A stretch of DNA of 51,136 bases from Candidatus Roseilinea mizusawaensis (GTDB lineage Bacteria; Chloroflexota; Anaerolineae; J036; Brachytrichaceae): the NCBI GenBank assembly GCA_016841965.1, contig JAEANN010000033.1, positions 1-51,136 on the forward strand, written 5' to 3'. Every line of letters begins with the position of its first letter. The first letter of the stretch is position 1. Made by a program: the position numbers and the translations under genes. Positions 25,109-33,253 of this stretch are shown one piece after another. Below the pieces are notes generated by a model. The model worked only from the letters and a program-made list of their open reading frames with translations, was not told the origin of the DNA and did no database searches.

Positions 25109-25716
25109 TCGACCTGATTTTCAGTCTCCTTTGGGCTGGCTGCGCTTGCACCCGGTGACCATTTGACGTGCCGGAAAGTGACAAAGCGGTTGACGAAAAA
25201 GTTCCACATCATCACGACAATCGCGGCGATGGCTTTGGTCAAATTCAAGCCAATCACATGATTACTGAACAACGCTTCGATTGGCTGCTCGAACAGGAAC
25301 AGAATCAACTCGTTGATGCCCAGCCCGACGGCGTTGACCGTCAGAAAAGTGGGGAAATGCCGCCAAAATGAGGCGCGCGATTCGGGATACACCCACAAAA
25401 TGTTCCAGACGAAGTTGTTGGTAGCGGCCAGCACAAACGCAACTGCAATCGCTATCGCGGACTGCACGCCGAAGCCATACACCAGGATATTGAGCATTGC
25501 ATAGTCGACGACCAACCCTGATATGCCAACGATGGCGAATTTGACGAAGCGCTTGACTTCGTATTTGTTGCGCCGCGCGATCGCATACAGCCTATTGCGC
25601 GACGCAGCGTCTGGATCATGGAAGAAAAGGAAGACGACCAGGGAGACGATTGCGCCCCAGACCCACTCTCGCATCGCCTTGAAACGAACCCTGAAGGCGG
25701 CAAAGCCAGATTGCAT
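25096..25716 (-). CDS. GtrA-like membrane protein
   Basis: This 206-residue protein has four strongly hydrophobic segments in its last two thirds and the family pattern FVKFAIVGISGLVVDYAMLNIL. The C-terminal NFFVNRFVTFRH is typical of GtrA (PF04138) proteins. These help move lipid-linked sugars across the membrane or modify cell-surface glycans. A first hydrophobic helix (about residues 18-35) and a basic loop precede the GtrA part. The frame extends to 25890, but that extension overlaps the S9 peptidase gene, so ATG 25716 (or 25674) is preferred. It ends 18 bases from the convergent glycoside hydrolase gene. Confidence 0.82.
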   Translation of the reverse strand: MQSGFAAFRVRFKAMREWVWGAIVSLVVFLFFHDPDAASRNRLYAIARRNKYEVKRFVKFAIVGISGLVVDYAMLNILVYGFGVQSAIAIAVAFVLAATNNFVWNILWVYPESRASFWRHFPTFLTVNAVGLGINELILFLFEQPIEALFSNHVIGLNLTKAIAAIVVMMWNFFVNRFVTFRHVKWSPGASAASPKETENQVESAL

Positions 25717-25816
25717 ATCCACCACAAGTAATCGATCAGAAAAGACACCGGTGACGCGGGGCAATGTGTTCTGTATTGTGCATTGCGCTGAGTAAACGGC
25801 TGGCGCGCTGCGCGCT

Positions 25817-27877
25817 TCACGCCTGTGTGTCACTGCCCGCGCCGGCATATCGCTCGAACCATTCGACGATGCGTCGCAACCGCTCGACACGATGTTTTGG
25901 CTCGCCGCTGCGCGACAACTCGTGTCCCTCGCGCGGCCAGCGCACTAGCTCGACCGGCTTCTTGAGGTACTTCAGCGCCTGAAACAACTGCTCGGCCTGC
26001 TCGATCGGTACGCGGAAGTCCAGCTCGCTATGTTCCAGCAGCAGTGGCGTCTGCATGTGAGGCGCATAGGCCAGTGGGGATTGGCGCCACAGAAATTCCA
26101 CATCGTCAAACGGCGTCGCGTCGAAGTGCCAGTCGGTAAAGTAGGCGATATCGCATGTGCCGCGCATTGAGATTAGGTTGTACACGCCGCGCTGGGCGAC
26201 GGCAGCGGCGAAGCGGTTATCGTGGCCGATGATCCAGGCTGTCATATATCCGCCGTAGCTGCCGCCGGTCACAACCAGGCGCTGCGGGTCGGCGACACCT
26301 TTGGCCAGCAACGCATCAACGCCTTTTAAGATGTCGCGCATAGGGCCATCGCCCCAGTCGCGGTGGTTACCCGACAGAAACGCCTCGCCATAGCCATCTG
26401 CGCCGCGCGGATTGCAGAAGAACACCAGGTAGCCGCGCTGGGCCAGCAGTTGCCACTCGTGCCACATGCTGCGGGTGCTGGCCGACCACATCGCAGCCGG
26501 CCCGCCGTGAATCTCGACGGCCAGCGGCCACGGCCGCGAGGCGTCGTAGCCGGGTGGCGTGATCAGCCAGCCCTGAATCTCGTAGCCCTCCGACTCGTAG
26601 CGCATTTCCTCGGTTGGACACACCTCGTGCTCGGCCAGGAACGTTGCGTTTGGTTGATACAACAGGCGCACCGTCCCATCGGCCTCGCGCAAATACAGCG
26701 CAGAGGGGTCGGTGGGCGTGCTGGCAGCGTAAACGATGCGCCCATCGGCTGTCACATCGAAGGCGGTAATCTCTTGCGTGGCGTCGGTCAACGGTTCGAT
26801 CTCGCCATTGGCAATGCGGACGCGATAGAGGTTCACTGCGCCGTCGGCGATGAGGGTGAAATAGACGAAGGCGCTGTCTTTGCTCCATTTCCACTGGCCG
26901 ATGCTGCGGTCTAGGCCGGCAGTCAGATCGCGGATGTCGCCGCCGCCGGCCGGCATGAGCGCCAGCGTCGTGTTGCGATACAGCGACCGATCTTCATTCA
27001 CGCGCGCAAAGACCACCCACTGCCCATCTGGCGACACATCGGGCGCAAATGCGGTGTGGCCGGCACCAGTGAGACGAGCGACCTCCCTGTCCGTATCGCC
27101 GGGGGCCACTGACAATCGGGCAATGTCGGTATAGAACTCGAGCACGCCGCTTTCGGGGTCGCGGCTGACGGCGGTATAGAGCGCCTGACCGTCGGGCGAC
27201 CATTTCGGCTGTTCAAAGTTCAGGTCGCCATCGGTCAGCCGGCGCGGTTTGGTTTTCACCGGCTCGCCAAAGTCAGCCGGCGCTACGGCCAGATAAATGT
27301 GCAACCAGCGGTCGCGCATGTACTCCGTGCCGGTGCGGTACGGGTAATGGCGCAGCACGTAGGGATCAAAGCGTTGCGCTTCCTCATGCTCGCGCTGCTC
27401 TTTCTCTCGCTTGACTTCCCAGGCGTCTTTGGCCGGCGCGTCGTCCGATTCGAGCTGCGCCGCTTGCGCGTCTTCTTTAGCCCGTTCGTCGGCGCGCGAT
27501 AGGGCTGTGAAGGCTATCTGGCTGCCGTCGGGCGACCACTCGAACGCGCGGATGCCGTTGGGATGGGAAGCAATCGCATGTGCTTCACCCCCGTCAACTG
27601 GCATGGTATACAGTTTAGATTCGCCGTCGCGGCCGGAGATGAACCCCAGCCGCGCGCCGTCGGCAGTCCAGCGCGGGGCGGTGTCCTTTTGGCCGCTGGT
27701 GAAGGGCCGGGCCGGCGCGTCCGATCCCGTGTCTTTGATCCAAATATTGCGGATGTACTTGTTGCCGGCGCGATCGATATGTTGACGCACGAAGGCGACT
27801 CGGCTGCCATCCGGCGACACGCGAACATCTTCTACGGTGATGAGGTCGTAGAGGCTCTCTTCAGTGATGGGTTTCAT
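25817..27877 (-). CDS. S9 family prolyl oligopeptidase/acylaminoacyl-peptidase-like protein
   Basis: This 686-residue protein has an N-terminal beta-propeller (WD40-like PD40 repeats such as VSPDGSRVAFVR, WSPDGSQIAF, VSPDGQWVVFAR) and a C-terminal alpha/beta-hydrolase domain. The catalytic triad is visible: Ser540 in GGSYGGYM, Asp620 in EHSELDFRVP and His652 in REGHEL. The enzyme cleaves short peptides or N-acylated amino acids. No signal peptide is seen from the chosen ATG at 27877. It lies 16 bases after the zinc-ribbon gene and is probably co-transcribed with it. Confidence 0.92.
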   Translation of the reverse strand: MKPITEESLYDLITVEDVRVSPDGSRVAFVRQHIDRAGNKYIRNIWIKDTGSDAPARPFTSGQKDTAPRWTADGARLGFISGRDGESKLYTMPVDGGEAHAIASHPNGIRAFEWSPDGSQIAFTALSRADERAKEDAQAAQLESDDAPAKDAWEVKREKEQREHEEAQRFDPYVLRHYPYRTGTEYMRDRWLHIYLAVAPADFGEPVKTKPRRLTDGDLNFEQPKWSPDGQALYTAVSRDPESGVLEFYTDIARLSVAPGDTDREVARLTGAGHTAFAPDVSPDGQWVVFARVNEDRSLYRNTTLALMPAGGGDIRDLTAGLDRSIGQWKWSKDSAFVYFTLIADGAVNLYRVRIANGEIEPLTDATQEITAFDVTADGRIVYAASTPTDPSALYLREADGTVRLLYQPNATFLAEHEVCPTEEMRYESEGYEIQGWLITPPGYDASRPWPLAVEIHGGPAAMWSASTRSMWHEWQLLAQRGYLVFFCNPRGADGYGEAFLSGNHRDWGDGPMRDILKGVDALLAKGVADPQRLVVTGGSYGGYMTAWIIGHDNRFAAAVAQRGVYNLISMRGTCDIAYFTDWHFDATPFDDVEFLWRQSPLAYAPHMQTPLLLEHSELDFRVPIEQAEQLFQALKYLKKPVELVRWPREGHELSRSGEPKHRVERLRRIVEWFERYAGAGSDTQA

Positions 27878-27893
27878 GATCGAGGGGTCTATA

Positions 27894-28136
27894 TCAGTGG
27901 CTGCACCCCTTGCAGCCACCACAACCGCCGCTGCAACTGCATGACTTGCCGCTGGCCGGCGTAGAAAGGTCGCCGGTCGATGCGCCGCCTCGATTGTGCG
28001 CAAAGGAAGAGATTTTCTTCCTGGCTTTATGGCTGTGGCAGGCCGGGCATTCCACGGTCACGACCGTGTTGCCACTGCGCACGAGTTTCTCGAACTTGTT
28101 GCCGCACCTGGTGCATTCAAACTCGAAGATAGGCAT
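27894..28136 (-). CDS. FmdB-family small zinc-ribbon protein
   Basis: This 80-residue protein starts MPIFEFECTRCGNKFE, the signature of the FmdB/CxxC regulatory family, with a zinc ribbon formed by CTRC (8-11) and CPAC (30-33). The C-terminus is unusual in its density of Cys and Gly (CSCSGGCGGCKGC), which may bind a further metal. The function is not known; the type member was proposed to regulate an amide-transport operon. Ribosome binding site AAGGAG is just before the ATG at 28136. It is the first gene of a minus-strand pair with the S9 peptidase. Confidence 0.85.
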   Translation of the reverse strand: MPIFEFECTRCGNKFEKLVRSGNTVVTVECPACHSHKARKKISSFAHNRGGASTGDLSTPASGKSCSCSGGCGGCKGCSH

Positions 28137-28417
28137 AGTGGCTCCTTCCTCAAAACCTCAAAATCTGGCCAAGTGTACAGCAGGTTGGGGCGATGCGATA
28201 TTGGCGTATGCCAAAGCACACGCACCACTTGACTTCAAGGCAGCGCTGGAACCACAACAGATTGACCTGTGCCGAAATACGCTGCGCCGCGCCCAACGCG
28301 GTAAAATTGCACTTCCCTTTTGGGGAGTGGTATGTCGTCGATGCCTCCAATTGCGCCGCGCCGCGCATGGCGTTTCAATCATCACCCGGATGGTTAGTAC
28401 AGTGAAGGAATTGAGGT

Positions 28418-29284
28418 ATGTCAGCATTTGATTACGTCAGAGCCGGATCCATTGAAGAAGCCGTTGCGCTGTTAGGCGACCCGCAGTGGGTCAGCCAGCC
28501 GCTGGCCGGCGGCACGGATGTCATGGTGCAAGCCCGCCACGGACCGGTTCATTTTCAACGCCTGGTTGATGTCAGCCGCATCCCAGAGATGAAAGTCATC
28601 GCCCGACATGGGGATGAGATCTACATCGGCGCGGCGGTGACCTACACCGAAATCATGGAGAGCCGGCTGTTACAGGAGACGGCGACCTGCCTGGTCGAAG
28701 CCGCGCGGCTGGTGGGCGGGCCGGCCATTGCCAACGCCGGCACGCTGGGCGGCAATGTCGGCAACGCTGCCGCCTGCGCCGACGGCACCCCGCCGTTGGT
28801 GTGCCTGGACGCCGTTGCGCATGTGCGCAATCTGGCCGGCCAACATGCTGTTCCGGTCGCTGAGTTGATCACCGGCCCCCATCAAACCGCCCTTCAGCGC
28901 GGCGACTTGATCACTCATTTCACATTCCCCGTTGCGCCTGCCGGCGCGCGTTCGGTCTTTCTTAAACTGGGTCGGCGCAACGCCCAGGCCATCTCACGGC
29001 TGAGCGTGGCTGCCGCCGGCGCGCTGGGTGGCAATGGCCGCATCACGTTTGCCCGCTTGGCGCCCGGCTCGGCCTTGTCGCGTCTGCGCCGCTTCACCGA
29101 GGTCGAGACCATGCTAATCGGCGAGGAACCCCACCAGGCGCTGTTTGAAGCCGCCGGCGCACAAGCCAGCCATGTCATGGAGCTGGCGACTGGCCGGCGC
29201 TGGTCCACCGAATATAAGGAAATCGCTCTGCATGGGCTGGTTGCGCGCGCGCTGCGCGCCATATTTTTGAACCCGGAGAACTGA
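28418..29284 (+). CDS. Molybdenum hydroxylase (xanthine dehydrogenase family), FAD-binding subunit
   Basis: This 288-residue protein is the CoxM/XdhB-type medium subunit. It holds FAD through AGGTDV at 30-35 and TLGGNV at 109-114. It passes electrons from the iron-sulfur subunit to the acceptor. The following genes encode the 2Fe-2S and molybdenum subunits, in the medium-small-large order also used in aerobic CO dehydrogenase operons. The start at ATG 28418 is preceded by a weak AAGGA about ten bases upstream. Confidence 0.92.
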   Translation: MSAFDYVRAGSIEEAVALLGDPQWVSQPLAGGTDVMVQARHGPVHFQRLVDVSRIPEMKVIARHGDEIYIGAAVTYTEIMESRLLQETATCLVEAARLVGGPAIANAGTLGGNVGNAAACADGTPPLVCLDAVAHVRNLAGQHAVPVAELITGPHQTALQRGDLITHFTFPVAPAGARSVFLKLGRRNAQAISRLSVAAAGALGGNGRITFARLAPGSALSRLRRFTEVETMLIGEEPHQALFEAAGAQASHVMELATGRRWSTEYKEIALHGLVARALRAIFLNPEN

Positions 29285-29288
29285 AACG

Positions 29289-29759
29289 ATGTGGATCGAA
29301 ATGACATTGAACGGCAAACCGGTCGCCGTCGAAGCCCCGCCCGACATCAGCCTGCTTGATCTATTGCGCGATTACCTCAACCTGACTGGCACGAAAGAAG
29401 GCTGTGCAGTTGGCGAGTGCGGCGCGTGCGCTGTCATCATGGACGGCCGGCTGGTTAACAGTTGCATGGTGCTGGCCCCCCAGGCGCATGGCAGCGAAGT
29501 GATCACCATTGAAGGTGTTCACGGCCCGGACGGCGGCCCAAATGACTTGCAGCAAAACTTTATCGAGTATGGCGCGGTGCAATGCGGCATCTGCATCCCC
29601 GGCATGATCATGGCCGGCGAAGCTCTGCTGATGCACAACCCCAACCCCAGCCGCCAAGAAATCCGCATGGGGCTGGCCGGCAACTTGTGCCGCTGCACCG
29701 GCTATCAACAAATTGTGGATGCAATTGAAGCAACGGCAAAAGGGAGGCAGAAGGGATGA
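29289..29759 (+). CDS. Molybdenum hydroxylase, 2Fe-2S subunit
   Basis: This 156-residue protein has the plant-type ferredoxin cluster ligands C39, C44, C47 and C59 and a C-terminal helical domain with the second cluster C99, C102, C134 and C136 (CRCTGY). The segment QCGICIPGMIM departs slightly from the common CG(F/Y)CTPG form. It carries electrons from the molybdenum site to FAD. It starts four bases after the FAD subunit and overlaps the large subunit by an ATGA. Confidence 0.94.
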   Translation: MWIEMTLNGKPVAVEAPPDISLLDLLRDYLNLTGTKEGCAVGECGACAVIMDGRLVNSCMVLAPQAHGSEVITIEGVHGPDGGPNDLQQNFIEYGAVQCGICIPGMIMAGEALLMHNPNPSRQEIRMGLAGNLCRCTGYQQIVDAIEATAKGRQKG

Positions 29760-32161
29760 GCCATTTCACACAACCGTTAGAGTACGTGGGGCGTCCCGCG
29801 CAGCGCGTGGATGCCCTGGACAAGGTGATGGGACGCGCCAAGTACATCGCCGATTACCGCGTGCCGGGCATGCTGCACGCGCGCTGCTTGCGCAGCACGC
29901 TGCCGCATGCGCGTATTGCGCGCCTCGACACGACGCCTGCCTTGCGCGTCCCCGGCGTGCGCGCCGTGATCACCAGCGACGATTTTGTGGATCACGGCCT
30001 GTATGGTTTTCCGGTCAAAGACAAGTACATGCTGGCTTACCAAAAGGTGCGCTATGTCGGCGAAGCGATTGCCACCGTTGCCGCCGACACGCCTCAAGCC
30101 GCGCTGGCCGGCGCGCAAGCTATCCTGTGCGAGCTAGAGCCGTTGCCTGCCTTGTTTGACGCCACACGCGCCCTCGATCCCGATGCGCCGCAGGTCGGCC
30201 CCGACCGCAAGAATGGCAACCGCGAACATCCCAACCTGAAGAGCGACCACATGCTGGTGTGCAAAGGCAACGCCGAAGCTGAACTGGCCGATTGTCCCAT
30301 CGTTCTCGACCGGCGCTATTTCACCGACTGGCAAGAGCATGCCTACATCGAACCCGAAGGCGTGCTGGCCATCCCAACGCCCGAAGGCGGCGTGGTGGTG
30401 TACGCGCCCAACCAAAGTCCGTTCATCAACCAAAACAATCTGGCGATGGTGCTGGGGCTGCCCATCAACCTGGTGCGCGTGATTCAACCCACCGTGGGCG
30501 GATCGTTCGGCGGCAAAGACGACATCATTTACGAAAGCTCGGCCCAGGCGGCGAAGCTGGCGCTGGTCACAGGCCGGCCGGTGCGCATGGTCTTCTCGCG
30601 CGAAGAAAGCCTGGTGGCCAGCTACAAGCGCGACGCCATGCACATGCACATCCGGCTTGGGGCCGATCGCGACGGCACCCTGCGCGCGTGTTGGTTTCGC
30701 GGCATCCTCGACTCTGGCGCATACGCCTCCGAAACCCCCTTCACGGCCTGGCGCGCCAGCATCCACGCGATGGGCGCATATCGCTACAACGCCTGTGATG
30801 TCGATGTGTACTGCGTGTACACCAACAACGGCTACGCCGGCGCATTCCGCGGCTTCGGCAACCCCGAAGTGTGCTTCGCCGTCGAGCAAACCGTGGATGA
30901 ATTGGCCGATATGCTGGGCATGGATCCAATCGACCTGCGCCTGAAGAACTGCCTGCGCTTGGGCGATGAAACCGCGCACGGCCAGAAGCTGGACGAATCA
31001 ATGGGACTGGTGGAGTGCATCAACACCGTGCGCCGGCTGAGTGACTGGGATCGCAAGCGGGCCGAGTACAGCCGCCAGACTTCAACCGAGAAGCGGCGCG
31101 GCATTGGCGTCGCCATCATGTATCACGGCATGTCGCTGGGAGCCGAGGGCGCCGACTACGCCGGCGCGACCATCAGCGTGTTGCCCGATTATTCGGTTGA
31201 TCTGACCTCTGGTCTGACCGACTACGGCACCGGCTCGCGCACCGTGTTCACGCTTATCGCCGCCGAAGAGCTGGGGGTGCGCCCTGATCGCATTCGCATC
31301 CAGCGCCCCGATACCAACACCGCCATCGAGTCCGGCCCGACAGTCGCCAGCCGCACCACCGTGCTGGGCGGCAATGCCATGCGCGCCGCCGCGCGCAACC
31401 TGCGCCAGACGCTCGACCTGGCCGCCGCCGATCTGCTGCGCTGTGATCCACAACAATTGATTCGCGTCGGCGAGTCTTACGTCGGCCCGGATGAAGAAGC
31501 TGTGGCATGGGAAAAGATCGTTGATCACGCGCGCGAGATGGGCCTGATTCTGTCCGCGCATGGCAAATGGGAAGCGCCAAAGATCGTGTGGGATCATCAC
31601 CACGGGCGCGGCACCCCGTACATGGCCTATGTGTATGGGGCGCAGGTAGCTGAAGTGGAAGTGGACCTGCGCACCGGCAACACCCAGGTGCTGCACCTGT
31701 GGGCCGTGCACGACATCGGCAAGGTCATTTTCCCGCAGGGCGCCTATGGCCAGCTCTATGGCGGCATCACACAGGGACTGGGCTATGCGCTGACCGAGCA
31801 GATCACCTATCGGGATGGCTATATCCAGGAGACGAACTTCGAGTCATATCTGATTCCCACTTCGGTCGATGTGCCGGAAATCACGGCGCAGTTTGTGGAA
31901 TCGTCATACTCGTATGGGCCGTATGGGGCCAAGAACATCGCCGAGCCATCGTTGGTGCCAACCGCGCCGGCGATTGCCAACGCAATTGCGCATGCCACCG
32001 GCCGGCGCGTGCGCGAGCTGCCGATGAACCTGGAGCGCGTACTGCTAGGACATGATTTGCAGCCGCCCGCATCGAGAGATGCGGCCATTCGCGGTGTATG
32101 GATGGAGACCCGCTCGATGCCGCAGACGCCTGCGCCGGCAGCGCCGCGCATCTATGCTTGA
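29756..32161 (+). CDS. Molybdenum hydroxylase, molybdopterin-binding catalytic subunit
   Basis: This 801-residue large subunit has GGSFGGKDD (248-256) and GAFRGFG (362-368), cofactor-contacting loops. The catalytic Glu is at about 730 in GAKNIAEPS. The AYRCSFR active-site loop of true CO dehydrogenase is absent, so it is not a form I CO dehydrogenase. Likely substrates are N-heterocycles, purines or aldehydes hydroxylated next to a ring nitrogen or carbonyl; none can be chosen. No cofactor-insertion gene (XdhC/CoxF type) is in the window. Its last ten bases overlap the convergent methyltransferase gene. Confidence 0.92.
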   Translation: MSHFTQPLEYVGRPAQRVDALDKVMGRAKYIADYRVPGMLHARCLRSTLPHARIARLDTTPALRVPGVRAVITSDDFVDHGLYGFPVKDKYMLAYQKVRYVGEAIATVAADTPQAALAGAQAILCELEPLPALFDATRALDPDAPQVGPDRKNGNREHPNLKSDHMLVCKGNAEAELADCPIVLDRRYFTDWQEHAYIEPEGVLAIPTPEGGVVVYAPNQSPFINQNNLAMVLGLPINLVRVIQPTVGGSFGGKDDIIYESSAQAAKLALVTGRPVRMVFSREESLVASYKRDAMHMHIRLGADRDGTLRACWFRGILDSGAYASETPFTAWRASIHAMGAYRYNACDVDVYCVYTNNGYAGAFRGFGNPEVCFAVEQTVDELADMLGMDPIDLRLKNCLRLGDETAHGQKLDESMGLVECINTVRRLSDWDRKRAEYSRQTSTEKRRGIGVAIMYHGMSLGAEGADYAGATISVLPDYSVDLTSGLTDYGTGSRTVFTLIAAEELGVRPDRIRIQRPDTNTAIESGPTVASRTTVLGGNAMRAAARNLRQTLDLAAADLLRCDPQQLIRVGESYVGPDEEAVAWEKIVDHAREMGLILSAHGKWEAPKIVWDHHHGRGTPYMAYVYGAQVAEVEVDLRTGNTQVLHLWAVHDIGKVIFPQGAYGQLYGGITQGLGYALTEQITYRDGYIQETNFESYLIPTSVDVPEITAQFVESSYSYGPYGAKNIAEPSLVPTAPAIANAIAHATGRRVRELPMNLERVLLGHDLQPPASRDAAIRGVWMETRSMPQTPAPAAPRIYA

Positions 32162-32958
32162 GGCGCGCGGCGCTGCCGCACAGCCTCGTAGATCAACAGC
32201 GCCGCCGCAATCGACACATTCAGCGAATTGACCCGGCCTGACATCGGGATGCGCGCCTGCAAGTCAGCCTGATCGAGCCACAGCCGGGTCAATCCCGTTT
32301 TCTCCGCGCCAACCACGATTGCCAGCGGGCCGTCCAGATGCAATTCGTCATAGTCCTGCATGGCAGCCGGCGTGGCAGCCACAACCGCAATCCCGCGCTG
32401 TTTGAGCCAGACGATGGTTTCATGGCTGCCGGCTTCGACCACCGGCACGCTGAACAACGCGCCTTTGCTCGAGCGCACCACATTCGGATTGCCGAGATCA
32501 GTGTTGGGGTCGCACGAAATGAGCGCATCGACGCCAGCGGCGTCGGCAGTGCGCAGCATAGCGCCCAGGTTGCCGGGCTTCTCGACCGCCTCTGCGACGA
32601 GCAGCAGGGGATTGGGACGCAGTATCAGATCGGCCAACCTGCGTCGCGGCAGCGGAAAAACCGCCAGCCAACCATCCGGCCCGTCACGATAAGCCACTCT
32701 CTCAAAGACGCGCGCGTTCAGTTCGATCAACGCAGCGCCGGCCTGCTGCGCTTGCGCCAACAGATGCGCCTGGGCCGGGTCGCGCATCAATGCTGGACAG
32801 TAATACAACGCAATTGGGCGCGCGCCACATTGCAAGGCCAACGCCAACTCGTCGTGGCCCTCGACGAGCATCTGGCCGGCCTGTTCGCGTTCGCGCCGGT
32901 CGCGCAGCGCCAGCAAATGCTTGACGCGCGGATTGTGAATGCTGGTGATCAGCGTCAT
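32152..32958 (-). CDS. TrmH/SpoU-family RNA 2'-O-methyltransferase
   Basis: This 268-residue protein has an N-terminal substrate-binding domain (HNPRVKHLLALRDRRER, then VEGHDEL) and the knotted SPOUT domain with three motifs: EKPGNLGAMLRTADAAG, VVGAEKTGL and IPMSGRVNSLNVSIAAALLIYE. These bind S-adenosylmethionine in the trefoil knot. The enzyme methylates a ribose in rRNA or tRNA; the site cannot be read from sequence. TATACT on the minus strand about 25 bases upstream of the ATG could be the -10. Confidence 0.93.
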   Translation of the reverse strand: MTLITSIHNPRVKHLLALRDRREREQAGQMLVEGHDELALALQCGARPIALYYCPALMRDPAQAHLLAQAQQAGAALIELNARVFERVAYRDGPDGWLAVFPLPRRRLADLILRPNPLLLVAEAVEKPGNLGAMLRTADAAGVDALISCDPNTDLGNPNVVRSSKGALFSVPVVEAGSHETIVWLKQRGIAVVAATPAAMQDYDELHLDGPLAIVVGAEKTGLTRLWLDQADLQARIPMSGRVNSLNVSIAAALLIYEAVRQRRAPQA

Positions 32959-33253
32959 CGTGCAACTGCTTAAGTCGAGCAGTATAGCCGTCAGGTATAA
33001 TCCGTTTGCATTTCGACGATTCGTCGCATTTTGATCCAGTTTAATTCAGTTTGGGCGCGATTTCTATTTGGGCGTTTGGTTTGGGCGTTTGGGTTGAGCA
33101 TGATTTGCCTTCAGAGGCCGTCGCACACTCATAGGGCAGTTTGATCGCTCTACCGGGGAATGAGGCTTGGTGCGCGGCGCTCTGGTCAGGGTTCCATCCT
33201 CGCAAACGTCATTGCCAAAGCGAATGTCAACGCGCCCGCTTACACCATACGTT
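32959..33253. other. Intergenic region with short TTTGGGCG repeats
   Basis: Between divergent genes. TATAAT at 32996-33001 on the plus strand is a possible -10. TTTGGGCGTTTGG occurs twice in tandem (33067-33079, 33080-33092), with a third partial copy (TTTGGGCG) at 33050-33057. There is no good ribosome binding site before the PHP gene, whose start is uncertain (GTG 33170, ATG 33224 and ATG 33254 are in frame). Confidence 0.5.

Noticed and set aside
25717-25890. N-terminal extension of the GtrA-like protein
   Set aside because: It overlaps the S9 peptidase gene end and looks unlike the family.
29756-32161. Form I carbon monoxide dehydrogenase large subunit
   Set aside because: The AYRCSFR active-site loop is missing; the sequence reads GAFRGFG at the comparable region.
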